DNA from: Sphingomonadaceae bacterium
Lineage (GTDB): Bacteria > Pseudomonadota > Alphaproteobacteria > Sphingomonadales > Sphingomonadaceae
Length of the DNA: 64,000 nt
Reading direction: 5' to 3'
Assembly (NCBI GenBank): GCA_030147805.1
Contig: JASBUR010000022.1
Span: 1 to 64,000 of the forward strand
A program made the position numbers and the translations under genes. Positions 44,379-52,164 of the stretch are shown one piece after another; position 1 is the stretch's first letter; each line of letters begins with the position of its first letter. The notes beneath the pieces are model-generated. The model had not been told where the DNA came from, made no database searches, and saw only the letters and a program-made list of their open reading frames with translations.

Positions 44379-45137
44379 ATGATGACGAATGCCAAGGCCC
44401 CGGCGACGCGCGACGTCGGCGCCTATCTGCGATCCGCCTTCGCCGACGTATGTGCGCAGCCGCTGCCAAGCATCTTCGACGACCTGCTCGCCAAGCTCGG
44501 CACCGAAGACGCCGAAGAGGACGAGGATGAGGCGGTCGAGCCGCCGCTCGAGCCGCAACCGCTCTCGGACGACGCGTTCAAGACCGAGCTTGCGCAGGTC
44601 ATTCCGCATCTGCGCGCCTTCGGCCGTTCGCTGTCGGGCAGCCGCGATCTCGCGGACGATCTGGTTCAGGAGACGCTCCTGAAGGCCTGGGCGGCACGGG
44701 CGCGCGTCCAGGCCGGGACGAACATGCGCGCCTGGACCTTCATCATCCTGCGCAACCTGTTCCTCAGCCAGATGCGCCGCGCGCGCTTCAAGGGCGAGTG
44801 GGACGATTTCACCGCTGCCAAGCTGCTCGCCGCACCGGCCGGGCAGGATCGTCAGGTCGAACTCTCCGACCTCCAGCGCGCGCTGCTCCAGCTCCCGCAG
44901 GCGCAGCGCGAGGCGCTGATCCTCGTCGGAGCCGGCGGCTTCGCCTATGAGGAGGCGGCGGCGATCTGCAATTGCGCGGTCGGTACGATCAAGAGCCGCG
45001 TCGCGCGCGGGCGTTCGGCGCTCGAGACCATTCTCAACGAGGGGCTGATGCCGTCGCGTCGCGACAGCGAGCCGGGCGACGGCCAATCGCCGCTGGTCAG
45101 CATCATGAACCAGGTCGACGCTCTAGCCCGCGGCTAG
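44379..45137 (+). CDS. ecfG: General stress sigma factor EcfG with N-terminal NepR-like segment
   Basis: ECF sigma factor directing RNA polymerase to GGAAC/CGTT promoters. Sigma-2 lies at about 67-140 (LRAFGRSLSGSRDLADDLVQ, TLLKAWAARARVQAGTNMRA, WTFIILRNLFLSQMRR) and sigma-4 at about 165-225 (LLQLPQAQREALILVGAGGF, ICNCAVGTIKSRVARGRSAL). Unusually, residues 13-41 (VGAYLRSAFADVCAQPLPSI then FDDLLAKLG) align with the NepR core encoded at 42917-43090. An acidic linker rich in Glu/Asp (42-66) joins it to sigma-2. Normal EcfG proteins are about 180 residues; this one has 252. Confidence 0.93.
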   Translation: MMTNAKAPATRDVGAYLRSAFADVCAQPLPSIFDDLLAKLGTEDAEEDEDEAVEPPLEPQPLSDDAFKTELAQVIPHLRAFGRSLSGSRDLADDLVQETLLKAWAARARVQAGTNMRAWTFIILRNLFLSQMRRARFKGEWDDFTAAKLLAAPAGQDRQVELSDLQRALLQLPQAQREALILVGAGGFAYEEAAAICNCAVGTIKSRVARGRSALETILNEGLMPSRRDSEPGDGQSPLVSIMNQVDALARG

Positions 45138-45159
45138 GGCGCGCCGAGGCCGAAAGCAG

Positions 45160-45190
45160 AAAAAAAGCCCCGCCGGAAGGCGGGGCTTTT
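45160..45190. terminator. Bidirectional intrinsic terminator
   Basis: GCCCCGCC-GGAA-GGCGGGGC (45167-45186). On the minus strand seven U follow, on the plus strand four. It ends ecfG in one direction and, with a better U-run, the minus-strand small RNA in the other. Confidence 0.85.
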
Positions 45191-45310
45191 CTTCGTCTGC
45201 GAAAGGGGGAGCCTCGATCCGGTGTTCGGGGGGTTGGGCGGGTACCGGATCGAGGCTCGGGGCAGGGCAGATGTGAAAGCCGCATGTCTTGCGCGGGAGT
45301 GCTTCCACCG
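45160..45310 (-). ncRNA. Candidate EcfG-dependent small RNA (GsrN-like)
   Basis: A complete transcription unit without a protein. A perfect EcfG promoter (45317-45341) is followed by about 150 bases ending in an intrinsic terminator with seven U. Inside are a small 5-bp hairpin near the 5' end and a perfect 15-bp hairpin (45258-45244 with 45223-45209). The latter's 20-base loop is very C-rich and holds a run of six C followed by GAAC. Caulobacter GsrN is likewise sigma-T-dependent and acts through a C-rich loop. The loop matches the phyR leader by perfect complementarity over 10 bases. It lies next to ecfG. Sequence homology to GsrN was not tested. Confidence 0.7.
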
Positions 45311-45316
45311 CGAATT

Positions 45317-45341
45317 AACGAACGCTCTCGGCCAGCGTTCC
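45317..45341 (-). promoter_or_regulatory. EcfG-type promoter of the small RNA
   Basis: Minus strand GGAAC (45341-45337), 16 bases, CGTT (45320-45317), a perfect match. The next gene in this direction is the 3' end of ecfG on the opposite strand, so no protein is served. Confidence 0.75.
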
Positions 45342-45447
45342 CGGGAAAATCCAGTTAATACACCCCCATAACGACCGTTGGTTCAGCTGCGTGCACCGGG
45401 GTCGGCGCCAAGCAATGCTTTCGATCGCCGGTGCGAAAAGCTAAGCC

Positions 45448-48234
45448 GTGGCGATGCCCGACTTCAGCCTGCCGCCATTGACCGACGCGCGCCTCCCCGA
45501 TGATGTGCTTCGCCTGCTCGATGGCGTTCCTCCCGCGGGCGCGCTCGGCAACGCCATCGGTCATGGCTGGCACTATTCGCCGTTCCTGCGCGGAATGATG
45601 CGCACGCGCGACGCCACGCTTCGCACGCTGGCTGGCGATGGCGTCGATGCCGCCGTGGCGGCCGCCTATGCCCAACTGACCGGCGACGCGGCGCCCGCCG
45701 CGCGCATGCGTCGGGCGAAGGCCGATATCGCTCTGGTCGCGGCGCTGGCCGACCTTGCCGGGCTCTGGTCGCTCGAACAGGTCACGGCGGCGCTGTCGGA
45801 CATCGCCGACCGCACGCTCGATCTCGCGGTCACGACGGCGGTCGCCGAGCGCGCGCCCGACGCCGATCCGGCCGGCTTCGCGGTACTGGCGCTCGGCAAG
45901 CTCGGCTCGCACGAGCTCAACTACTCGAGCGACGTCGATCTGATCTTCCTGCACGATCGCGCCAGCTTGCCGCGCCGCGAGCGCGACGATCCCGACGAGG
46001 CGGCGGTACGCGTTGCGCGCCGCGTCGTCGAACTGATGCAGATGCGCGACGGCGACGGTTACGTGTTCCGCGTCGACCTGCGGTTGCGGCCGTCGTCGGA
46101 GGCGACGCCGATCACGCTGCCGTTCGAGGCAGCGGAAAGCTATTATCAGTCGGAAGCGCTGCCGTGGGAGCGCGCGGCGTTCATCCGCGCGCGCGCCTGC
46201 GCCGGCGACGTCGCGCTCGGCGGGCAATTCCTCGACGCGATCCGGCCCTTCGTGTGGCGGCGCTCGCTCGACTATTCGGCGATCCGCGACATCGAGGAGA
46301 TATCGCTGCGGATCCGCGACCATTTCGACGAGGGGCAGAAGGTCGGGCCGGGGTTCGACCTGAAGCGGGGACGCGGCGGGATCCGCGAAGTGGAGTTCTT
46401 CGCACAGATCCACCAGATGATCTTCGGCGGCCGCGAGCCGGCGCTGCGCGCGCCCGCGACGCTCGATGCGCTGGCCGCGCTTGCCGCCGCCGGCCGCATC
46501 GAGGCCGCCGACGCCGCGCAGCTCGGCGATGCCTATCGGCTGTTCCGCACCGTAGAGCATCGCATCCAGATGCGCGCCGACGAGCAGACGCATGCGGTGC
46601 CGACGGCGGCGCCGGCCCGCACCGCGCTCGCCAGGGCGTGCGGACTCGACGGCTGGCGCGCGCTCGAGCGCCTGCTCGTCGCGGCCACGCGCGCCGTCGC
46701 GACGCGCTATGACGGGCTCATTGCGCGGACCGAAGCCGACCGGTTGCCGCGCGATGCCGAGGCGCTCGCCAGGACCTTCAAGGCGCAGAAGCTGCCCGAC
46801 CCGGCGGGGCTGGCCGACATGGTCGTCCGCTGGCGATCAGGCGGCTATCGCGCGCTGCGCTCGCCCGATGCGCAGCATGCGCTCGAAGCGGTGATGCCGC
46901 CGCTGATCGAGGCGTTGGGCGAGCAGCCCGATCCGCGCACCGCGGCGAACCGTCTCGACGCCTTTCTCGAGCAATTGCCGGCGGGCGTTCAGTTCCTCGG
47001 ATTTCTCGATGCCAATCCCAAGCTGATCGGGCTGCTCGCGCGGCTGCTCGGGGTCACCCCGGTGCTGGCCGATGCGCTGGCACGCACGCCCGACCTGTTC
47101 GACGTGCTGCTCGATCCCGAAGCGTTCGCGCCGCTGCCCGATGGCGATTCGCTGGCCGAGGAGCTGCGGCTCTTCGTGGGGACGGTCCATCTCGAGGATC
47201 GGCTCGACCGGGTGCGGCGCTGGACCGCCGAGCGGCGGTTCCAGATTGGGGCGCAGCTGATCGAAGGGCTCACCGATCCGCTCGATGCGGCGACCGCATA
47301 TGCCGGACTCGCCGACGCGGCGTTCGCGGTGCTCGCGCCGGCGGTGAGCGAGGCCTTTGCCGAAGCGCATGGCCATGTCGGCGACAGCGAATTGCTGGTG
47401 CTCGCCTTCGGCCGCTTCGGCGGGCGGGCGCTGACGGCGCGCTCGGATCTCGACATCGTTTTCCTGTTCAGCGGTGACCATGAGGCGCAGTCGGACGGCG
47501 CCAAGCCGCTGCCCGCGACGCTCTACTTCAACCGCCTCGCGCAGCGGCTCACCGCGGCGCTGTCGGTTCCGACCGCGGCGGGCGCGCTCTACGAAGTCGA
47601 CACGCGGCTGCGTCCGTCGGGTGCGCAGGGCCTGCTCGCCGTGACGATCGACACGTTCGCTGCCTATCAGCAGCAGGAGGCCTGGACGTGGGAGCATATG
47701 GCGCTGACGCGGGCGCGCGTCGTCGTCGGTGCGCCCGAAGCGCGCGCGGCGACGATGGCGGCGATCGACGCCGCGCTGCACATGGATCGCGACGCCGCGG
47801 CGCTTCGTGCCGACGTCGTCAAGATGCGCGACGAGATGGAGGCGCACAAGCCCGGCGCCGGACTGTGGGACGTCAAGCTCGGCGCCGGCGGCCTCGTCGA
47901 TCTCGAGTTCGTCATCCACTATCTGCAGCTGCGCGATCGCACCGCTTTCACGCCCGATCTGCGCGAGGCGTGCCGCCAGCTGATCGAGGCCGGCGAACTG
48001 GCGCCGGCGCTGCTCGATGCCCATGACCTCCAGACCCGACTGCTGGTGATGCTGCGGCTGGTCGGTCCGCAAGCCGGGTCGGCCGTCAAATTCTCGGCCG
48101 ACGTCGGCAAGCGTCTCGCGCAGTCGACGGGTCACGCCGATTTCGCGGCGCTCGAATCCGCCTTGAAGCTGGCCAAGGCCGAGGTGCTTGGGGCATGGGA
48201 GGCGGCACTCGGCAGCAAGCGACGGGGAAAATGA
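45448..48234 (+). CDS. glnE: Glutamine synthetase adenylyltransferase/adenylyl-removing enzyme GlnE
   Basis: Adenylylates and deadenylylates glutamine synthetase in response to PII. Two nucleotidyltransferase domains are present. The N-terminal deadenylylase has FAVLALGKLGSHELNYSSDV followed by DLIFLHD (about 147-170), and the C-terminal adenylylase has AFGRFGGRALTARSDLDIVF (about 652-672). Both keep the G-S/G-R...D-x-D pattern. Regulatory helical bundles follow each (RGGIREVEFFAQIHQMIFGG; GAGGLVDLEFVIHYLQLRD). The 928-residue length is normal. The start is GTG 45448 or ATG 45454. It is coupled to bcp by overlap. Confidence 0.95.
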   Translation: MAMPDFSLPPLTDARLPDDVLRLLDGVPPAGALGNAIGHGWHYSPFLRGMMRTRDATLRTLAGDGVDAAVAAAYAQLTGDAAPAARMRRAKADIALVAALADLAGLWSLEQVTAALSDIADRTLDLAVTTAVAERAPDADPAGFAVLALGKLGSHELNYSSDVDLIFLHDRASLPRRERDDPDEAAVRVARRVVELMQMRDGDGYVFRVDLRLRPSSEATPITLPFEAAESYYQSEALPWERAAFIRARACAGDVALGGQFLDAIRPFVWRRSLDYSAIRDIEEISLRIRDHFDEGQKVGPGFDLKRGRGGIREVEFFAQIHQMIFGGREPALRAPATLDALAALAAAGRIEAADAAQLGDAYRLFRTVEHRIQMRADEQTHAVPTAAPARTALARACGLDGWRALERLLVAATRAVATRYDGLIARTEADRLPRDAEALARTFKAQKLPDPAGLADMVVRWRSGGYRALRSPDAQHALEAVMPPLIEALGEQPDPRTAANRLDAFLEQLPAGVQFLGFLDANPKLIGLLARLLGVTPVLADALARTPDLFDVLLDPEAFAPLPDGDSLAEELRLFVGTVHLEDRLDRVRRWTAERRFQIGAQLIEGLTDPLDAATAYAGLADAAFAVLAPAVSEAFAEAHGHVGDSELLVLAFGRFGGRALTARSDLDIVFLFSGDHEAQSDGAKPLPATLYFNRLAQRLTAALSVPTAAGALYEVDTRLRPSGAQGLLAVTIDTFAAYQQQEAWTWEHMALTRARVVVGAPEARAATMAAIDAALHMDRDAAALRADVVKMRDEMEAHKPGAGLWDVKLGAGGLVDLEFVIHYLQLRDRTAFTPDLREACRQLIEAGELAPALLDAHDLQTRLLVMLRLVGPQAGSAVKFSADVGKRLAQSTGHADFAALESALKLAKAEVLGAWEAALGSKRRGK

Positions 48235-48701
48235 TGGCCAGCCTGGATGTCGGCGCTGCAGCGCCTGAATTCGATCTCGCGAGCGAGGAGGGCCCGCTCC
48301 GGCTCGCCGACCTCAGAGGGCGCAAGCTCGTGCTCTATTTCTATCCCAAGGACGACACCACCGGGTGTACGCGGGAGGCGGTCGACTTCACCGGTCTCGC
48401 CGCCGAGTTCGCGAAGGCGGATACCGTGGTGATCGGCGTGTCGAAGGACAGCGTCGCCAAGCATGCCAAGTTCCGGGCCAAATATGAGCTTGGCGTGAAG
48501 CTCGCCTCCGATCCGGAGGGCGAGGTGATCGAGCGCTACGGCAGCTGGGTCGAGAAGACGCTCTACGGCCGCAAATATATGGGGATCGACCGCTCGACCT
48601 TCCTGATCGGCCGCGACGGCACGATCGCGCGGATCTGGCGCAAGGTGAAGGTGCCGGGCCACGCGCAGACGGTGCTGGAGGCGGCCCAGGGCCTGTCCTA
48701 G
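48231..48701 (+). CDS. bcp: Thioredoxin-dependent thiol peroxidase, Bcp/PrxQ family
   Basis: Reduces hydrogen peroxide and lipid peroxides. KLVLYFYPKDDTTGCTREAV carries the peroxidatic Cys near residue 45. The resolving Cys found five residues later in many PrxQ proteins is replaced (TREAVDFT), so this is a 1-Cys or atypical variant. SDPEGEVIERYGSW and GIDRSTFLIGRDGTIARIWR are family blocks. The ATG at 48231 overlaps the glnE stop; 156 residues. Confidence 0.92.
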   Translation: MMASLDVGAAAPEFDLASEEGPLRLADLRGRKLVLYFYPKDDTTGCTREAVDFTGLAAEFAKADTVVIGVSKDSVAKHAKFRAKYELGVKLASDPEGEVIERYGSWVEKTLYGRKYMGIDRSTFLIGRDGTIARIWRKVKVPGHAQTVLEAAQGLS

Positions 48702-48706
48702 GCCGC

Positions 48707-49510
48707 ATGACCAGTATCGCGCTCGCCGCCCGCACCGTCCTGCTGACCGCCGACGCGCGCGCCAAGGCCGCCGCATCACGCGCGATGGCGGCGGCGTGGG
48801 GCGCGGGGGCGATCGACCTGGCTTTTGACGTCGCGATGCCCGACGCGCCGGCGCGCCCCTCGCGCCCCGAACTGCTGCCGCCCAACCGCATGCCCAAGCG
48901 CGGCCGGGCGGGCTCGCCGCGCTCGCGCTTCGCGTTGCTGCACGCGGTGGCGCATATCGAACTCAACGCCATCGACCTCGCCTGGGACATCGTGGGGCGT
49001 TTCGGCGGCGGGCTGCCGCGCGCCTTCGTCGACGACTGGGTGCGCGTCGCCGACGACGAGGCGCGGCACTTCCTGCTGATCGACGACCGGCTCGCCGAGC
49101 TGGGCGGCGGCTACGGCGATCTCGGCGCGCACGACGGTCTGTGGCAGGCGTCGGCGGCGACCGCGCACGACCTGCCGGCGCGACTGGCGGTCGTTCCGCA
49201 GGTGCTCGAGGCGCGCGGGCTCGACGTGACCCCGACGATGACGGCGCGACTCAGGGCAGCCGGCGACGATCGCAGCGCCGACATCCTCGAGGTCATCTAC
49301 CGTGACGAGATAACGCATGTCGCGGCTGGGAACCGCTGGTTCCGTTGGGCGTGCGACTCGAACGGCTCGTCGCCCGCGGAGACGTTTCGAGCACTGGTTT
49401 CGACCCATTTCCGGGGCGAATTAAAGCCTCCCTTCAATGACTTGGCGCGCCTTCAGGCAGGTCTTTCGCCCGACTTCTACCGGCCTCTTGCCACGGACGA
49501 CGCCGCCTGA
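48707..49510 (+). CDS. DUF455 ferritin-like protein
   Basis: Protein of the COG2833/DUF455 family with a ferritin-like four-helix bundle and putative di-iron site. Candidate ligands are in LLHAVAHIELNAIDLAWDIV, VADDEARHFLLIDDRL and VIYRDEITHVAAGNRWF, an E-x2-H pattern repeated as in related hydroxylases. Length is 267. It begins 6 bases after bcp, so it is probably in the same operon. Function unknown. Confidence 0.85.
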   Translation: MTSIALAARTVLLTADARAKAAASRAMAAAWGAGAIDLAFDVAMPDAPARPSRPELLPPNRMPKRGRAGSPRSRFALLHAVAHIELNAIDLAWDIVGRFGGGLPRAFVDDWVRVADDEARHFLLIDDRLAELGGGYGDLGAHDGLWQASAATAHDLPARLAVVPQVLEARGLDVTPTMTARLRAAGDDRSADILEVIYRDEITHVAAGNRWFRWACDSNGSSPAETFRALVSTHFRGELKPPFNDLARLQAGLSPDFYRPLATDDAA

Positions 49511-49624
49511 TTAGACATGGGGCGTGCCGCGACGGGGAGAGTCGCGGCGCTTGTATCCATGGTAGTGGACGAATCCCGGCAAGCCGCCGGTGCCGTATGC
49601 GTACGACCCGGGGGGATCTCAACG

Positions 49625-50788
49625 GTGCAACAACTCACGACCGCGATTCACAGGGCGCGATCCCTGACTCTGCGGTACTTTCCCGAGCACCAGATTTACT
49701 TGCGCAGCGGCGGGACCGTCCGACTCATCAAGATCGGGACTCGCGTACAACTTATGGCAGCTGCAACCACCGCGCTCGTCGCCCTGTTCATGGGCACGGC
49801 GACCGTCAACATGGTCGCCACGTCCGACCAGGACGCCGTCATCGCCGCCAAGCAGGCCGAACTGGCCCGTATGCAGCGGCAGGTCGCGGTCATGAAGGCC
49901 GACGTCAGCAACCTGAAGGGCGACGTGCTCACCACCGCGCAGCGCATCGAGCAGCGGCAGGCGTTCCTCGTCAACCTGCTGTCGGGCAAGGCGAACCTCG
50001 AACAGCTGGCGGCGATGATGCCCAAGGCCGGGCCCGCGGTAGCCGCCCAGGGTGACCGGCAGCACGCATCGGTGCTGGCGCCGTTCGCCAAGATCGAGCG
50101 CGAGCAGCTGGCGTTCGTCGACCAGGCGACCGCCGCTGCCGAAGCGCGCTACAAGGACACGCAGGCGCTCATCCGCCGCCTCGGGCTCGAGCCCGGGCGT
50201 TTCGTCCACCAGTCGAACTTCGCGATGGGCGGTCCGTTGGAGGCTGCCGACGGCGAGCCCAAGTTCCAGGAGCTGTTCCTGAGCTGGAAGAAGGTCGAGC
50301 AGCTCGAGAGCGCGCTGAGCTCGCTGCCCTCGGTGCATCCGGTGAAGAACGTCAACTACACCAGCAGCTACGGCGTGCGCTACGATCCGTTCACCGGTCG
50401 CACCGCAATGCACGCCGGGCTCGACCTCGCCGGGCCGACCGGCTCGCCGATCTACGCGACCGCCGACGGCGTCGTGCACCGCGCCGGCTGGGGCGGTGCC
50501 TATGGCAAGATGGTCGACATCGGCCACGGCAAGGGGATCGCCACGCGCTACGGCCACATGTCGCGCCTCATGGTGCGCGCCGGCGACCGCGTGAAGAAGG
50601 GCGAGATCATCGGGCGCATGGGCTCGACCGGACGTTCGACGGGTAGCCACCTCCACTACGAGGTTCGCGTCGACGGCCGCGCGGTCAATCCGACGCCCTA
50701 CCTGCGCGCCTCCAACCTCGTGCTCGCCATCCAGACGCGCGTCGACGATGCGGCGCAGGGCGGTCCCGAGGTTCCCGCCGCCGATTGA
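49625..50788 (+). CDS. Membrane-anchored M23 family peptidoglycan endopeptidase
   Basis: Cell-wall hydrolase of the lysostaphin/LytM type. From the GTG at 49625 (strong GGGGGGAT ribosome site seven bases upstream): cytoplasmic head, one membrane span (MAAATTALVALFMGTATVNM, about 40-60), a long coiled coil (about 65-165), and the catalytic domain. The zinc site is intact: H-x3-D in TAMHAGLDLAGPTGSPIYAT and H-x-H in STGSHLHYEVRVDGRAVNPT. Length is 387. Related proteins act in cell division or shape. Confidence 0.9.
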   Translation: MQQLTTAIHRARSLTLRYFPEHQIYLRSGGTVRLIKIGTRVQLMAAATTALVALFMGTATVNMVATSDQDAVIAAKQAELARMQRQVAVMKADVSNLKGDVLTTAQRIEQRQAFLVNLLSGKANLEQLAAMMPKAGPAVAAQGDRQHASVLAPFAKIEREQLAFVDQATAAAEARYKDTQALIRRLGLEPGRFVHQSNFAMGGPLEAADGEPKFQELFLSWKKVEQLESALSSLPSVHPVKNVNYTSSYGVRYDPFTGRTAMHAGLDLAGPTGSPIYATADGVVHRAGWGGAYGKMVDIGHGKGIATRYGHMSRLMVRAGDRVKKGEIIGRMGSTGRSTGSHLHYEVRVDGRAVNPTPYLRASNLVLAIQTRVDDAAQGGPEVPAAD

Positions 50789-50843
50789 CGATGCGATCGA
50801 CGCTGCGATTGAAGGCGGCGGCGCTTCGGCCTATCTGGGGAGC

Positions 50844-51176
50844 ATGAATGCTCCCGTCCGTCTGTCTCCTGCCGCTGCGAAGCGCGTCGCGCTCATCGCG
50901 CAGCGCCAGGGCGATCCGAGCCTGAAGCTGCGCCTGTCGGTCGACGGCGGCGGCTGCGCGGGCTTCCAGTACAAGTTCGGCCTCGAAAGCGAGGTCGCCG
51001 CCGACGACGTCGTCACCGAGACCGACGGCGTCCAGCTGGTGATCGACGCGACCAGCCTGCCGTTCATCGACGGCTCCGAGGTCGACTATGTCGAAAGCCT
51101 CGGCGGCGCTGCCTTCCAGGTGCGCAATCCCAACGCCACCTCGGGCTGCGGCTGCGGCACCAGCTTTTCCGTCTAG
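50844..51176 (+). CDS. erpA: Iron-sulfur cluster insertion protein ErpA/IscA family
   Basis: A-type carrier that hands Fe-S clusters to apo-proteins. All three Cys are present: DGGGCAGFQYKF (about residue 40) and the C-terminal NATSGCGCGTSFSV. Length is 110, standard. The start ATG at 50844 follows GGGGAGC. A longer in-frame upstream stretch overlaps the M23 gene and has no family similarity. It precedes xthA by 6 bases. Confidence 0.93.
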   Translation: MNAPVRLSPAAAKRVALIAQRQGDPSLKLRLSVDGGGCAGFQYKFGLESEVAADDVVTETDGVQLVIDATSLPFIDGSEVDYVESLGGAAFQVRNPNATSGCGCGTSFSV

Positions 51177-51182
51177 CCCGCG

Positions 51183-51950
51183 GTGAAGATCGCCACCTTC
51201 AACATCAACGGCATCGGCGCGCGCCTGCCGCGGCTGCTCGACTGGCTCGCCGAAGCGCAGCCCGACGTCGCCTGCCTGCAGGAAATCAAGTGCCAGAACG
51301 GCAACTTCCCCGTGCCGGCGCTCGAGGAAGCGGGCTATCATGTGCTCGTTCACGGGCAGAAGGGCTTCAACGGCGTCGCGATCCTGTCCAAAGCGCCCGC
51401 GGTGGAGGTCCGTGTCGGCCTTCCGGGCGACGATAGCGACGAGCAGTCGCGCTATCTCGAGGCCGAGATCGACGGTGTCCGCGTCGCCAGCATCTACCTG
51501 CCCAACGGCAATCCGCAGCCCGGTCCCAAGTTCGACTACAAGCTCGCGTGGATGGCGCGTCTCGACGCGCATGCGCGCGCGCTGTGGGCGCTCGAGCGTC
51601 CGGTCGTGCTGTGCGGCGACTACAACGTCATCCCGACCGACGAGGACGTCTATTCGGTCCGCGCGATGCAGGACGACGCGCTGATGCAGCCCGAATCGCG
51701 CGCCGCCTTTCGCCGGCTGGTCAACGCCGGCTGGACCGACGCGATCCGCAGCCGCTTCCCGACCGGGCCGATGTACACCTTCTGGGACTATCAGGCCGGC
51801 GCCTGGCAGCGCGACGCCGGCTTCCGCATCGACCATCTGCTGCTGTCGCCCGCCGCGGCGGACCGGCTGCTCAACGCCGGCATCGACCGGCACGTGCGCG
51901 GGCAGGAGCGGGCGAGCGACCATGTGCCCGTGTGGGTCGAGCTGCGCTGA
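51183..51950 (+). CDS. xthA: Exodeoxyribonuclease III
   Basis: AP endonuclease and 3'-5' exonuclease for base-excision repair. KIATFNINGIGARLPRLLDW, metal Glu in VACLQEIKCQNG, catalytic region LCGDYNVIPTDEDVYS, GPMYTFWDYQAGAWQRDAGF, and terminal ASDHVPVWVEL with the catalytic His. Length is 255. The start is GTG at 51183. It is followed by a terminator nested in a palindromic repeat. Confidence 0.95.
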   Translation: MKIATFNINGIGARLPRLLDWLAEAQPDVACLQEIKCQNGNFPVPALEEAGYHVLVHGQKGFNGVAILSKAPAVEVRVGLPGDDSDEQSRYLEAEIDGVRVASIYLPNGNPQPGPKFDYKLAWMARLDAHARALWALERPVVLCGDYNVIPTDEDVYSVRAMQDDALMQPESRAAFRRLVNAGWTDAIRSRFPTGPMYTFWDYQAGAWQRDAGFRIDHLLLSPAAADRLLNAGIDRHVRGQERASDHVPVWVELR

Positions 51951-51973
51951 ACGCGCCGGCAGGCAGTCCAGAT

Positions 51974-52073
51974 CGTCATCCCCGCGAAGGCGGGGACCCA
52001 GTCCGACAGTCAACACGCCCGCTATGGCGGGCTCCTTTTTTCGTGCTGGGTTCCCGCCTTCGCGGGAATGACG
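51974..52073. repeat. Palindromic repeat with 28-base arms
   Basis: Arms 51974-52001 and 52046-52073 pair almost perfectly (CGTCATCCCCGCGAAGGCGG against CCGCCTTCGCGGGAATGACG) around a 44-base centre. It has the size and arrangement of the element at 19297-19376 and also starts with CGTCAT, so both may be non-autonomous repeat units. Its spacer holds a terminator. Confidence 0.75.
52017..52042 (+). terminator. Intrinsic terminator of the erpA-xthA transcript
   Basis: GCCCGC-TATG-GCGGGC followed by TCCTTTTTTCG, located inside the palindromic repeat. Confidence 0.75.
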
Positions 52074-52115
52074 AGGGAATCTGGCCCGGCAGTCTCCGGT
52101 CGCAAGAATGGAATA

Positions 52116-52136
52116 GGCCCGGGCGTCGCCCGGGCC
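52116..52136 (-). terminator. Hairpin ending the amaB operon
   Basis: GGCCCGGGCG-T-CGCCCGGGCC, a near-continuous GC palindrome 29 bases after the stop of the minus-strand gene at 52165. The following bases are only moderately U-rich. Confidence 0.5.
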
Positions 52137-52164
52137 TTCGTCATTCGGCCGTCGGCGGCGCGGC

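Noticed and set aside
44371..44390. Second EcfG promoter immediately before ecfG (GGAAC at 44371)
   Set aside because: It overlaps the start codon region and no CGTT follows at 16-17 bases.
49330..49360. GGAAC motif with nearby CGTT inside the DUF455 gene
   Set aside because: The spacing is wrong and it lies within coding sequence.
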